NCBI GenBank assembly: GCA_015060925.1 | Contig: SUXM01000003.1 | Coordinates: forward strand, 62,001 to 126,000 | Source: Parabacteroides distasonis | Lineage (GTDB): Bacteria > Bacteroidota > Bacteroidia > Bacteroidales > Tannerellaceae | Reading direction: 5' to 3' | DNA length: 64,000 bases | In this document: positions 37,004 to 45,491 of the stretch, piece after piece | How positions within the stretch are numbered: position 1 is the stretch's first letter | Layout of the letters: each line of letters begins with the position of its first letter | The notes under the pieces: generated by a model | Told to the model about the DNA's origin: nothing | Databases searched by the model: none | Seen by the model: only the letters and a program-made list of their open reading frames with translations | Made by a program: the position numbers and the translations under genes

Positions 37004-37675
37004 ATGGATAAATCGTTAATAAAAAGACATAACTTTGAAATTGAAAAAAATAAGATACAAGAAGTTTCTAAAAACTTACCACCTAGCCCTTATTTTAGAA
37101 GAGTTGAAGTAGATGGGGGGCTTTTTAATTGGGGGGATCATAAAGTTACAGGAAGAGAAATGAATGATTTTGTATCTGATGTACAAGATGAAATGATTTC
37201 TATTAATTATACATTTAAATATGTAATAGGAGCATTTAAAGATGTATATAAAGCTTTAGATTATTTAGATAAAGAATATATTAAAGGTATTCTTATTTCT
37301 ATAGAAGGAGCTGAAAAAGCAAGTAAACAAGCTCTTTCAGCACATGAAGGAAATAAGAAAACTATCCAGGCATTACAGAGAACTGTAGAAATATTAAAGG
37401 ATTTTAAAGAGACTGTTACATTTGATTTAGAAAATTTAAAATCGGAATTGACTCAGATTAAATTTTCGTCACAAGATTTTAAAGAATCTTGTGACGATAT
37501 TCAAACTATAGCTAATGAGCGGAACTTACGTGATACAATAAATGCGATGAAAGACAAATATATTTTAGATAAAGCCGAAAATGAGAGAAGGATTAAGATA
37601 GCTTATTTTATTGCTGGTTTATCAGTAATTTTAACTATTGGTCATTTTGTTTTGCAAGTAATAGGTCTATTATGA
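37004..37675 (+). CDS. Coiled-coil protein with C-terminal membrane anchor
   Basis: A 223-residue protein of unknown function. Most of it is predicted helical with heptad-like patterns (residues 65-195, for example KTIQALQRTVEILKDF), and it ends in one hydrophobic segment (IAYFIAGLSVILTIGHFVL) after a basic stretch, so it is probably tail-anchored with the bulk in the cytoplasm. The ATG at 37004 has AAAAGGGAG six bases upstream as ribosome-binding site and begins just after the preceding stop, so it is preferred over the longer frame from 36971. Its stop overlaps the AAA+ start (ATGA), implying coupled synthesis. Confidence 0.75.
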   Translation: MDKSLIKRHNFEIEKNKIQEVSKNLPPSPYFRRVEVDGGLFNWGDHKVTGREMNDFVSDVQDEMISINYTFKYVIGAFKDVYKALDYLDKEYIKGILISIEGAEKASKQALSAHEGNKKTIQALQRTVEILKDFKETVTFDLENLKSELTQIKFSSQDFKESCDDIQTIANERNLRDTINAMKDKYILDKAENERRIKIAYFIAGLSVILTIGHFVLQVIGLL

Positions 37676-38787
37676 GTAATAAATATGGAGAAATTTTACT
37701 TAAGAATGTATCACTATTAGATAAAATGTCTAATAGTGGTGGTAAAATATCTAAATATGCAATAGCAATAGTAAATAGTCAAGATTCTTTATCTACTGTC
37801 TCTTTATATAGGATATTATATACAATTGTTGAAAGTAAAAAAGTAGATGAGAAAACTCTTAATTTAGTAAAAAATATTAAAGATAATCTTATCAGTTTCT
37901 ATGGTTATCAAAGAGTATTTGAAATTTGTAATGGAGTATCAATTAAACTATCAAACAGTGAAGAAAAAGAATCTTCATTATCTGAGTTACAAGCAGAATT
38001 GAATCAATTAGTAGGATTAGAAAATGTAAAGTCTAAAGTAAATGATTTAATTATATTTCAGAAAGTTCAACAATTACGTAAGAATCAAGGATTAAATACT
38101 TCTAAAAATACATTGCATTTAGCTTTTACTGGTAATCCTGGTACGGGAAAAACTACTGTAGCTAGAATAGTTGGTAGAATATATAAGCAGATTGGATTAT
38201 TGTCCAAAGGACATTTTACTGAGGTATCAAGAACAGATCTTATTGCTGGTTATCAAGGGCAAACAGCTCATAAAGTTAAAGAGGTAATTGAAAAATCTAA
38301 AGGTGGTGTATTGTTTATTGATGAAGCATATTCTATTACAGAAAATGAACATTCAGATTCTTATGGAAGAGAATGTTTGACTGAATTAACTAAAGCTCTT
38401 GAAGATTATAGAAATGATTTAGTTGTTATTGTTGCAGGTTATACTGAACCTATGCGAAAGTTTTTTGATTCTAATCCTGGATTAAAATCAAGATTTAATA
38501 CATTTATTGAATTTGATGATTATAATGCATCTGAATTATATGATATATTGTTAAATATCTGTAAGAAGAATGATTATACTCTTAGTGAAATTGCTGCTGA
38601 AAAGTTAAAATACTTGTTAGAAGAAAAAACACTAAATAAAGATGAAAATTTTGCAAATGGACGATTGGTTAGAAATATATTTGATGATTTAGTAATGAAT
38701 CATGCAAGAAGAATTGTTAATAAATTAAATCCCAGTATATTAGATTTGAAAGAAATTGTAGATGGTGATATTTCATTATATAAATAG
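37672..38787 (+). CDS. CbbX/SpoVK-like AAA+ ATPase
   Basis: A 371-residue AAA+ protein of the CbbX/CfxQ/SpoVK type. After a 100-residue N-terminal region without recognised domain comes LNQLVGLENVKSKV, then Walker A GNPGTGKT at 154-161, a pore-loop segment DLIAGYQGQTAHKV at 189-202, Walker B LFIDEA near 214-219, sensor AGYTEPM, and the arginine-finger GLKSRF at 270-275. Family members remodel specific protein targets, such as Rubisco in CbbX; similar proteins occur in type VII secretion loci (EccA). Here it is the last gene of the operon and overlaps the tail-anchored protein by four bases, so that protein or the large membrane protein is the likely client. Confidence 0.9.
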   Translation: MSNKYGEILLKNVSLLDKMSNSGGKISKYAIAIVNSQDSLSTVSLYRILYTIVESKKVDEKTLNLVKNIKDNLISFYGYQRVFEICNGVSIKLSNSEEKESSLSELQAELNQLVGLENVKSKVNDLIIFQKVQQLRKNQGLNTSKNTLHLAFTGNPGTGKTTVARIVGRIYKQIGLLSKGHFTEVSRTDLIAGYQGQTAHKVKEVIEKSKGGVLFIDEAYSITENEHSDSYGRECLTELTKALEDYRNDLVVIVAGYTEPMRKFFDSNPGLKSRFNTFIEFDDYNASELYDILLNICKKNDYTLSEIAAEKLKYLLEEKTLNKDENFANGRLVRNIFDDLVMNHARRIVNKLNPSILDLKEIVDGDISLYK

Positions 38788-38862
38788 TAGTTGTTTTTTA
38801 TTATTTTTGTTACATCTTTTATATAGGTTTAGATCTCTTTTATAGTTGTTGAGAGAAAACAT

Positions 38863-38898
38863 TCGGTCGTGATTTGTCCGAGTATCCTTCTTCTTTTG
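38863..38898 (+). promoter_or_regulatory. Operator-promoter copy 3 (upstream of the two small genes)
   Basis: TCGGTC-GTGATTT-GTCCGA (38863-38881) is a near-perfect 19-bp dyad. TTTG at 38895-38898 again lies 32 bases from the dyad start, and the intervening sequence is CT-rich as in copies 1 and 2. The 47-codon gene starts at 38928. Confidence 0.75.
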
Positions 38899-38927
38899 TA
38901 TTGTCAAATTTAAAACAATACGAAAAA

Positions 38928-39071
38928 ATGGATAAAGAATCAGAAAAAGTAGTTGTAAGAGAAATCGAAGAGAAGTTGTCTAATCCGGATTTGAAAAAGA
39001 ATTTATCTACGATTGGTCGTCATACAGGTGGAGTTTTTATTAAGAATCCTAAAAGAAAGGAGAATAAATAA
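38928..39071 (+). CDS. Small basic protein, 47 residues
   Basis: A short frame from ATG 38928 to the stop at 39069-39071. The product begins MDKESEKVVVREIEEKL and ends in a basic tail (KNPKRKENK) after GRHTGGVFI. No domain is recognised. Coding is supported by the regulated promoter copy 3 thirty bases upstream and by immediate abutment with the next start at 39072. The open frame reaches back to 38874, but that would place the start inside the operator. Confidence 0.55.
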   Translation: MDKESEKVVVREIEEKLSNPDLKKNLSTIGRHTGGVFIKNPKRKENK

Positions 39072-39527
39072 ATGAGTGGTGAGATAATACAAATACAGGT
39101 CGAGAAAGTTCTTACAGATCTTGATTTTCATTTTGAGTCAGAAGAAGAACAGGTTGTTGATTTTTCTGTCGGAATGGATCATTTGGATGTGTCTGTGCGA
39201 TTGTTCTGTGATGATGATCGAATCATCGCTTTTTCTGATAGTTCTATTCGAATTCCAAAAGAACGGCATTTGTCTGTTCTGGCGGAAATCAATCGCATTC
39301 ATAATGAATCTCTTCGGAATGCTCATATTTTTATCAATGTTGAGAATAATCACTTGATGGCTCAAGCTGTGATGTATTTGGAAGAGATGGATGAGTTTCC
39401 GACTGCTACTTTTAAAAGTTTTCTTGGAGATGCTTGTTGGATCATTGATAACCATTATAAAGAAATCATGCGAGTGGTAGTTTGTCCGGATAAAGAGGAA
39501 TTGATAAAACAGTTCCCAACAAATTAA
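39072..39527 (+). CDS. YbjN-like / type III chaperone-fold protein
   Basis: A 151-residue acidic soluble protein. The pattern of a first strand pair (VDFSVGMDHLDVSVRLFCDD), a middle segment with EINRIHNESLRNAHIFINV, and a C-terminal helix (TFKSFLGDACWIIDNHYKEI) resembles the YbjN domain, a fold shared with type III secretion chaperones. Such proteins act as regulators or chaperones of unknown clients. It directly follows the 47-residue gene without spacer, in the unit controlled by operator copy 3. The assignment is by overall pattern and is moderate. Confidence 0.6.
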   Translation: MSGEIIQIQVEKVLTDLDFHFESEEEQVVDFSVGMDHLDVSVRLFCDDDRIIAFSDSSIRIPKERHLSVLAEINRIHNESLRNAHIFINVENNHLMAQAVMYLEEMDEFPTATFKSFLGDACWIIDNHYKEIMRVVVCPDKEELIKQFPTN

Positions 39528-39902
39528 TATTTCTATTTGGAGCTTCCGAAGTTCAAGTTGGATTTTTCGGCTTGCGATACGGCTTATAAGTGATTTTTGT
39601 ACATATTAAATCATGTTGAGATTATGGGAGAGATACCAAAACATATTTGGGAGAATGATAACTTCTTGAAGAAGTTAAAGAGTGCGGTCGAGGTAGAACG
39701 GATGAGTTTGGACGAACGTTTGGCATATGAGTTAAGTTTATCTGTCGAACGAGATTGGTATGCCTGCATGGAGTATCGCTATGAAGAGGGTGTGGAGAAA
39801 GGGATACTTCAAACCGCTATTAACATGAAAAAGAGTGGCATAGATTTACAAACAATCGTGAACTGCACAGGCTTAACCTTGGAAGAGGTTGAGAAGTTGT
39901 AA
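39528..39902 (+). pseudogene. Truncated Rpn-family nuclease remnant with in-frame stop
   Basis: Right behind the YbjN-like stop the same frame reads YFYLELPKFKLDFSACDTAY, typical of the middle of Rpn proteins (LELPKF), then meets TGA at 39591-39593 and continues as FLYILNHVEIMGEIPKHIW and the C-terminal part ending TGLTLEEVEKL. The catalytic N-terminal half is missing. A protein of 101 residues could still start near 39597 or at ATG 39624 (93 residues). The intact relative is at 10365-11279. It ends in a clear bidirectional terminator. Confidence 0.75.
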
Positions 39903-39927
39903 GTTGAAGTTTAAAATAAGAGAAAGG

Positions 39928-39966
39928 CGGATAGCCAGGCGAGAGTTAGTCTGGTTATCCGTTTTT
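39928..39966. terminator. Bidirectional terminator between Rpn remnant and WYL gene
   Basis: CGGATAGCCAG (39928-39938) pairs with CTGGTTATCCG (39951-39961), one G-T pair, 12-nt loop, followed by TTTTT on the plus strand and CCTTTCTCTTATTTT on the minus strand. Confidence 0.88.
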
Positions 39967-39968
39967 GT

Positions 39969-40871
39969 TTATAATGAATTGTACCTTTCAAGCATTTGCT
40001 TTATGATAGCTTTCATCTCGTCTCGTAAAGAAGAGGGTTCAAGTACTTCGATATTTTCCCGATGCCATAGAATGTGCTGGATCAAGTCGTATGAAGGACG
40101 TAAGTAATATTGGAAAACTGCAAAACCATCTCCAGTCTTAATCTCTGTTTGAGATGAATGGATGGGGACTGAACGAACGTAATCAACCTGTTTGTTATAC
40201 ACTTTCAGTAAAATCTTTTCAGGTTGCTGGTCATCGCGTATAATACCAAAGCAATCATGGTAGAAATTTTGTGGAGTGATGTGTGGAGACGGAATGAATG
40301 TTTGTTCTCCTACTTTTATGTCATGTATACGCTCCAATGCCAGTACCCTGGTTTGACTACGATCTTTATATTCACAGATCAGATACCAACGATGTTCGAA
40401 CAAACGAACGAAACAGGGGATAACTTCGTATGAATAGGTTGTATCTTTTGTATAGTAGGAGGTATAATCAAAATGTACGGTTTTCTGTCGGTCTATTGCA
40501 TCCAATAGGATTGATAATTTTTCCACACCGGTGTGAATATCCTCTACCATGACTTTGTTTCTGTGTTTGAGCGTCATGGAAGAGAGGTTATTGATATGGA
40601 AACTTCCTAACAGATATTTGTAGAGTGAGGATGATTTGATATCATCTGCATTGACTAACTCGTATTTTTTTACTCTGTTATTGTATTCTATATCCAGTTG
40701 AAAAGTATTGGAAATGAATTCTCTATCTCTCAAGAATGTTCGAGGAAGGATTTCTTCTCCCTCGTAGTTAAGTGATGAACGAATCCATCTATCATTAAGT
40801 TCTTTTAAAGAGGCTTTACCGTATTCATTTAATGTGTTTACAATCCATAAACAGCGTTCGTATTTGTTCAT
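39969..40871 (-). CDS. WYL-domain transcriptional regulator
   Basis: A 300-residue regulator with an N-terminal winged helix (residues 1-65, with LPRTFLRDREFI as the probable recognition region), a central WYL domain (about 110-200, FEHRWYLICEYKDRSQTRVLALERI) and a C-terminal WCX extension (LLKVYNKQVDYVRSVP). WYL domains sense nucleic acid or nucleotide ligands; this architecture is that of regulators such as BrxR/CapW, which bind palindromic operators as dimers and often control defence loci. The ATG at 40871 is chosen over a TTG three codons upstream. It is the last gene of a three-gene minus operon that starts with operator copy 4, so it may regulate itself. Confidence 0.88.
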   Translation of the reverse strand: MNKYERCLWIVNTLNEYGKASLKELNDRWIRSSLNYEGEEILPRTFLRDREFISNTFQLDIEYNNRVKKYELVNADDIKSSSLYKYLLGSFHINNLSSMTLKHRNKVMVEDIHTGVEKLSILLDAIDRQKTVHFDYTSYYTKDTTYSYEVIPCFVRLFEHRWYLICEYKDRSQTRVLALERIHDIKVGEQTFIPSPHITPQNFYHDCFGIIRDDQQPEKILLKVYNKQVDYVRSVPIHSSQTEIKTGDGFAVFQYYLRPSYDLIQHILWHRENIEVLEPSSLRDEMKAIIKQMLERYNSL

Positions 40872-40913
40872 ATCACACAATTTTAATTTTTACAAATGTA
40901 ATAAAATAGAATC

Positions 40914-41756
40914 TTATTTTAGTTGTTTTCGGCTATAATAGGAGGAAACGATGTGCAATAGTAAAAGTAAGAATCCTATTATCAGGATACAGAAACCATG
41001 TGAATGAAAGAGTTCCGGGATGTTCTTCACAAAAGATTCAAAGAACATATTTGTTTCTATTCGATAGCTTTCCATATTCCATGCTTCCATGATAGGAGAT
41101 AGTACTAATTGTCTAAAAAACAGGTATCCAAAACTCAATATAAAACTAAGTATCGGAATGAAAATCATCATTGTCAATATTTTATAAATATAGCCTACAA
41201 TGGGATAACGATTCATGAAAGGCATGGTATTATCCGTTTTCAATGCTGTACTGAAAAGTTCACGTAAAAGATGATTTTTATTTAAGAGTTGGTATTGTTG
41301 TATAAACATTTTCCATGTAGAGGTTTTAGGAAAAGAACTAGCCCCTCCTGTTAGCTTAAGATCATCAAACAAACCTGTTGATTCGGAAATATAGGTAAGA
41401 TCCTCTTCTTCTGTTTCCATGAAATAATCCTGTAGGATTAGTCGGTAGGCCTCATGTAAGGTCTGATCGAAGTTACTTTTAAACCTTTTATTCCCAAATG
41501 TAGAGAAATGATACTGCTTATAATAAAACGAAGCAGCTAATAAACAGTCTAAAATTTTTAGACTGTTAAACGATATCTCTACTTGTAGTAAATCATACAA
41601 CTCTTTTAGTTGAGCTGTATATTCTTTGTCTGAAGAGTAGCCTTTTAGATTTTCCAATGTACACAGATAGAAGCCAGCTAAATTATATAAAGGTTTGGAG
41701 ATATCTTCAGAGTCCATAAGCATGACTAACTGTTCTTCTATTATTTTGATTTTCAT
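40914..41756 (-). CDS. Two-TM protein of unknown function
   Basis: A 280-residue protein with a soluble, mostly helical N-terminal part (residues 1-180) and two membrane helices near the C terminus (about 188-212, IFIPILSFILSFGYLFF, and 255-273, FCILIIGFLLLLLHIV), with a 40-residue loop between. No family is recognised. Its start overlaps the stop of the 69-residue gene (ATGA at 41753-41756), and the WYL gene follows after 42 bases. The arrangement suggests a membrane partner or sensor made together with the regulator. Confidence 0.75.
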   Translation of the reverse strand: MKIKIIEEQLVMLMDSEDISKPLYNLAGFYLCTLENLKGYSSDKEYTAQLKELYDLLQVEISFNSLKILDCLLAASFYYKQYHFSTFGNKRFKSNFDQTLHEAYRLILQDYFMETEEEDLTYISESTGLFDDLKLTGGASSFPKTSTWKMFIQQYQLLNKNHLLRELFSTALKTDNTMPFMNRYPIVGYIYKILTMMIFIPILSFILSFGYLFFRQLVLSPIMEAWNMESYRIETNMFFESFVKNIPELFHSHGFCILIIGFLLLLLHIVSSYYSRKQLK

Positions 41757-41962
41757 CTTCTTAGTTTTTTTAGATTGATTTTGTCTTTTGCTGTTTTTAG
41801 TTCTGATTCAAATAAAAGCTTTTGGATCTGCTCGTATGCTTTTATCTCTTTTTGAAAATACTCATAAGCTAAAGTTTCATTACCTTCTGAAATAGCTTTT
41901 AGTTTTTGTTGCTTTTGAAAAGCGTGATGTCTCTCTAATGTTTGCAGATATTCTGTATTCAT
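41753..41962 (-). CDS. Small coiled-coil protein, 69 residues
   Basis: A short, highly charged helical protein (MNTEYLQTLERHHAFQKQQK, continuing with KEIKAYEQIQKLLFESELKT), most likely a coiled coil. No family is recognised. It is the first gene behind operator copy 4 and is translationally coupled to the two-TM protein through an ATGA overlap. It may act as a binding partner of that protein or of the WYL regulator. Confidence 0.65.
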   Translation of the reverse strand: MNTEYLQTLERHHAFQKQQKLKAISEGNETLAYEYFQKEIKAYEQIQKLLFESELKTAKDKINLKKLRR

Positions 41963-41996
41963 AATCTTTATGTTGTTTTTGATTTTAATGATAGTG

Positions 41997-42033
41997 CAAA
42001 CATAGCCATGAAGGTCGGTTAATATGTGTCCGA
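41997..42033 (-). promoter_or_regulatory. Operator-promoter copy 4 (upstream of the WYL operon)
   Basis: Read on the minus strand, TCGGAC-ACATATT-AACCGA (42033-42015) is followed by a TTTG core at 42000-41997, 33 bases from the dyad start, and then by the 69-residue gene 35 bases on. The spacer sequence differs from the other copies but half-sites and spacing are kept, which argues for a binding site rather than a recent duplication. Confidence 0.7.
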
Positions 42034-42054
42034 CTCATTCAATTTGTTTAACAA

Positions 42055-42095
42055 AAAAGCGAGTAATCAAACTTTATCTTTGATTACTCGCTTTT
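42055..42095 (-). terminator. Terminator after abgT
   Basis: AAAAGCGAGTAATCAAA (42055-42071) pairs perfectly with TTTGATTACTCGCTTTT (42079-42095), 7-nt loop, with a T-run on the minus strand. It isolates abgT from the WYL operon promoter next to it. Confidence 0.92.
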
Positions 42096-42119
42096 GCGTA
42101 TGAAGTTGAATTTGGTTTC

Positions 42120-43631
42120 TTAGTTCAGATATAATGGTCCATCAAAGCCTAAAGGTAATTCAAGGAATACCCAGCCGGTAATCATGATAATCCATGCAAG
42201 CAAGAATATGATCGTATAAGGAATCATGAGGGAGATGATAGTTCCTATACCGAACTTCTCATCATACCGCTGTGCGTAAGTAACGATTAGGGCGAAGTAA
42301 CTCATCATTGGGGTTATCACATTCGTTACTGAATCGCCTACACGGAAAGAGGCTTGTGTTAGTCCCGGATGGAAATCCAAGAGCATGAACATCGGAATAA
42401 ATACCGGTGCAAGGATAGCCCATTTGGCAGAGGCACTTCCCATGAATAGGTTGAGGAATGCAGACAAAAGAATAAAACAGATAATGAGAGGAAGACCTGT
42501 AAATCCGATGTTCTTTAGGAATTCTGCACCGTGGATGGCTAAGATCAAACCTAAATTACTATAGTTAAACCAATAAATGAATTGAGCTGCAAAGAATACC
42601 AAGACAATATAGGAGGCAAGCCCTTTCATGGAGGCTGTCATGTGTTTGATCACATCTTTATCACTCTTGATGGTTTTGACAATGATACCATAAACAAGAC
42701 CAGGTACAAAGAATAGAAGCATTAAGCCTACAACGATACCGGAGAAGAAAGGTGAACGAAGGATACTGCTAGTTTCCGGATCACGAAGAAGTCCGTCTTC
42801 CGGAATAATGGTCATAGCCATAAGAACTATAAATATAAGTGTAGATATACCAGCCCATTTCAATCCTTTCTTTTCAATGGGAGATATCTCATCTACTTTC
42901 AAAGCTTCAGTATCCCCTTTATATTCACCTAATCGAGGTTCGACTATTTTCTCTGTAACCCAACCTCCGACAAATACAATCATGATAGCGGATACAATCA
43001 TGAAGAAATAATTGACAAGCGGATTGATGTACATATCGGGATCTATGATTTGAGCAGCAGAGGTGGAGAGACCTGCTAAAATAGGATCTACCGAACCTAT
43101 GATGAAGTTTGAACCAAAACCGGCACTTACCCCGCAGAAAGCTGCGGCAAAGCCGGCCATCGGATGCCTTCCTAATGCGTGGAATATCATGGCTCCTAAA
43201 GGAATTAGGATAACGTAACCAACTTCAGATGCTAAATGAGAAAAAATTCCGGCTGTAATAACAGCATAAGTAACTAAACTTTTAGGAGCTCCTAATACCA
43301 ACTGTTTGACTAAAACGGTGAATAGACCTGAACCTTCTGCAACTCCAATTCCTATCATGATTACAAGAACAAGTCCAAGAGGAGGGAATTTGACAAAGTT
43401 ATGTTCGACGTTTGTATAGATCCATCTGAGTCCGTCTGCACTTAATAGACTTCTGGCTTCAATGGTTTCTCCTGTTGCAGGATGTAAAGCTGATAGTTCA
43501 AAGAGAGCACCAATAGCTGAAATGCCTGCCACGATTACTGCCATCAAGAAAAAGAGAGTTGCAGGATGTGGCAATCTGTTCCCGACTCTCTCGATTGAAT
43601 CCAAAATAGAATTAAAACGATTATTCGCCAT
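42120..43631 (-). CDS. AbgT-family transporter (p-aminobenzoyl-glutamate type)
   Basis: A 503-residue inner-membrane transporter of the AbgT family, whose members import p-aminobenzoyl-glutamate or export sulfonamides and other antimetabolites. It starts with RVGNRLPHPATLFFLMAVIV, the family N terminus; a central GVSAGFGSNFIIGSVDPILAG and the C-terminal NLFMGSASAKWAILAPVFIP and GDSVTNVITPMMSYFALIV are the two conserved hairpin regions. About eleven membrane helices are visible. A single gene with its own terminator, divergent from recR. Confidence 0.93.
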   Translation of the reverse strand: MANNRFNSILDSIERVGNRLPHPATLFFLMAVIVAGISAIGALFELSALHPATGETIEARSLLSADGLRWIYTNVEHNFVKFPPLGLVLVIMIGIGVAEGSGLFTVLVKQLVLGAPKSLVTYAVITAGIFSHLASEVGYVILIPLGAMIFHALGRHPMAGFAAAFCGVSAGFGSNFIIGSVDPILAGLSTSAAQIIDPDMYINPLVNYFFMIVSAIMIVFVGGWVTEKIVEPRLGEYKGDTEALKVDEISPIEKKGLKWAGISTLIFIVLMAMTIIPEDGLLRDPETSSILRSPFFSGIVVGLMLLFFVPGLVYGIIVKTIKSDKDVIKHMTASMKGLASYIVLVFFAAQFIYWFNYSNLGLILAIHGAEFLKNIGFTGLPLIICFILLSAFLNLFMGSASAKWAILAPVFIPMFMLLDFHPGLTQASFRVGDSVTNVITPMMSYFALIVTYAQRYDEKFGIGTIISLMIPYTIIFLLAWIIMITGWVFLELPLGFDGPLYLN

Positions 43632-43688
43632 GTTTATTAGATTATAAGGTTATTATGGAAACAAATATAGGAAGAAAAATAAAAATTG

Positions 43689-43696
43689 TAACTTTG
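43689..43696 (+). promoter_or_regulatory. -7 promoter element of recR
   Basis: TAACTTTG matches TAnnTTTG exactly and lies 20 bases before the recR ATG. No clear -33 TTTG is seen at the expected distance. Confidence 0.5.
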
Positions 43697-43716
43697 TCCC
43701 AAAAGAAAACAAAGGA

Positions 43717-44340
43717 ATGAATCAGAAATATCCATCTGTTTTATTGGAAAATGCAGTTAATGAGTTGTCGACCTTACCCGGTATCGGACGGAAGACTGCA
43801 TTGCGATTGGCATTGAATATCCTTCGTAGGGATTTAAATTATATTGAAGGTTTTGCTTCTGCTCTGGTGGCTTTACGACGAGATATCCAATATTGTCGAG
43901 TTTGTCATAACATCTGTGATGAGGAGGTTTGTGCGATTTGTGCAGATTTACATCGTGACCATTCTGTCGTGTGTGTGGTGGAAAATATCAAAGAGGTGAT
44001 GGCGATTGAAAATACCGGACAGTTTCGAGGGGTTTACCATGTGTTAGGGGGTATTATTTCTCCTATAGAGGGGATTGGACCGAGTGATTTACAAATTGAT
44101 AGTTTGGTACAACGTGTAGAAAGTGGTGAGGTAAAGGAGGTCATTTTGGCTTTAAGCACAACCATGGAGGGAGATACAACCAATTTCTTTATATATAGGA
44201 AACTTTCATCGTATGATGTTAAGATCTCAGTGATTGCCCGTGGGGTTTCCATCGGGGATGAGATTGAGTATGCAGATGAGATTACTTTGGGACGTTCAAT
44301 CGTGAACCGTACCAGTTTTAATGATTCCATAAAAATATGA
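43717..44340 (+). CDS. recR: Recombination mediator RecR
   Basis: Works with RecO (and RecF) to load RecA on gapped DNA. The helix-hairpin-helix [17 protein letters not shown] lies at residues 17-33; the zinc finger is [16 protein letters not shown] near 59-75; the Toprim domain starts [14 protein letters not shown] and contains [12 protein letters not shown]. The length of 207 residues is normal. Its stop overlaps the start of the GT2 gene (ATGA at 44337-44340). Confidence 0.97.
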   Translation: MNQKYPSVLLENAVNELSTLPGIGRKTALRLALNILRRDLNYIEGFASALVALRRDIQYCRVCHNICDEEVCAICADLHRDHSVVCVVENIKEVMAIENTGQFRGVYHVLGGIISPIEGIGPSDLQIDSLVQRVESGEVKEVILALSTTMEGDTTNFFIYRKLSSYDVKISVIARGVSIGDEIEYADEITLGRSIVNRTSFNDSIKI

Positions 44341-45491
44341 AACTATCAATTGTTATAGTCAATTATAATGTCAAGTATTTCTTAGAACAGTGTCTTTATT
44401 CTGTTCGTGCTGCTATCACAGGTTTGGATGCAGAAGTCTGGGTAGTGGATAATCATTCAACAGATGGTTCTATAGAATATCTTCGTCCCCGTTTTCCTGA
44501 AGTGACTTTTATTGAAAATCAAGATAATCCCGGATTTGCAAAGGCCAATAACCAAGCGATTCGAATGAGTCATGGAGAATATATCCTTTTGTTAAATCCG
44601 GATACTGTAGTCGGAGAGGATAGTTTACGGACGCTTTGTTGTTTCATGGATGAACATCCTGAAGCCGGAGGAATAGGAGTGAAGATGTTGGAAGGGCATG
44701 GACAGTTTCTTCCGGAGAGTAAACGTAGTTTTCCTTCTCCTTGGGTCTCTTTTTGTAAGATATTTGGACTATCTAAATTTTTTCCAAAATCTCGAACTTT
44801 TGCCCGGTATAGCTTGCTTTATTTGGATAAAGAAAAGATTCATGAGGTGGAAGTATTAGCTGGTGCCTTTATGTTGCTTCGACGTGAGGCTTTGGGTAAG
44901 GTAGGTCTGTTGGATGAAGCTTTCTTTATGTATGGGGAAGATATAGATTTGTCTTATCGGGTAGTTCAAGGTGGATATACAAATTATTACGTGCCTGAAC
45001 GCCTTTTGCATTATAAGGGGGAGAGTACGAAACATGGGGATATTAAATATGTAAAGGCTTTTTATGGAGCGATGTTAATCTTTTACCGAAAATATTATCC
45101 ACATGCCAGTTGGTTGATGAATCTGTTGATTCAGGTGGCAGTTTTGCTGAAAGCCTCTTTTTCTGCTATAGCTGGTTGGTTGGGGCTGAAACGTAAACCT
45201 CATGTGAAACATAGTCGTCTTTTGATTTTATGTAAGGATGATGAATTTGAAGAGGTGAAAGAAGCGTGTATAAAGAAGATGCCTGAATTGGAATTTGTGA
45301 ATTTGTGGAATTTGAATGAGGAGAGGGTGATGGATGCTATTTGTCGTAAGAACCAGATGAAAGAGTTTACGGATATTGCTTTTTGTTATCCGGATATGCG
45401 TTTTGAACAGATGCTTTTATTGATGGATAAGATGGTAAATAAAAAGATTACTTATCATATATATAATAAGAATAGTCAGATTTTAATATGA
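44337..45491 (+). CDS. Glycosyltransferase family 2 protein
   Basis: A 384-residue GT-A enzyme with [17 protein letters not shown] at the start, [10 protein letters not shown] near 38, the metal-binding region [10 protein letters not shown] near 85, and [13 protein letters not shown] near 200 as the acceptor motif (rhamnosyltransferase-like). The last 110 residues, after a membrane-associated stretch near 265-285, are an unassigned extension. It overlaps recR and the following acetyltransferase by four bases each, so the three are translated together, although their functions seem unrelated. Confidence 0.9.
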   Translation: MKLSIVIVNYNVKYFLEQCLYSVRAAITGLDAEVWVVDNHSTDGSIEYLRPRFPEVTFIENQDNPGFAKANNQAIRMSHGEYILLLNPDTVVGEDSLRTLCCFMDEHPEAGGIGVKMLEGHGQFLPESKRSFPSPWVSFCKIFGLSKFFPKSRTFARYSLLYLDKEKIHEVEVLAGAFMLLRREALGKVGLLDEAFFMYGEDIDLSYRVVQGGYTNYYVPERLLHYKGESTKHGDIKYVKAFYGAMLIFYRKYYPHASWLMNLLIQVAVLLKASFSAIAGWLGLKRKPHVKHSRLLILCKDDEFEEVKEACIKKMPELEFVNLWNLNEERVMDAICRKNQMKEFTDIAFCYPDMRFEQMLLLMDKMVNKKITYHIYNKNSQILI

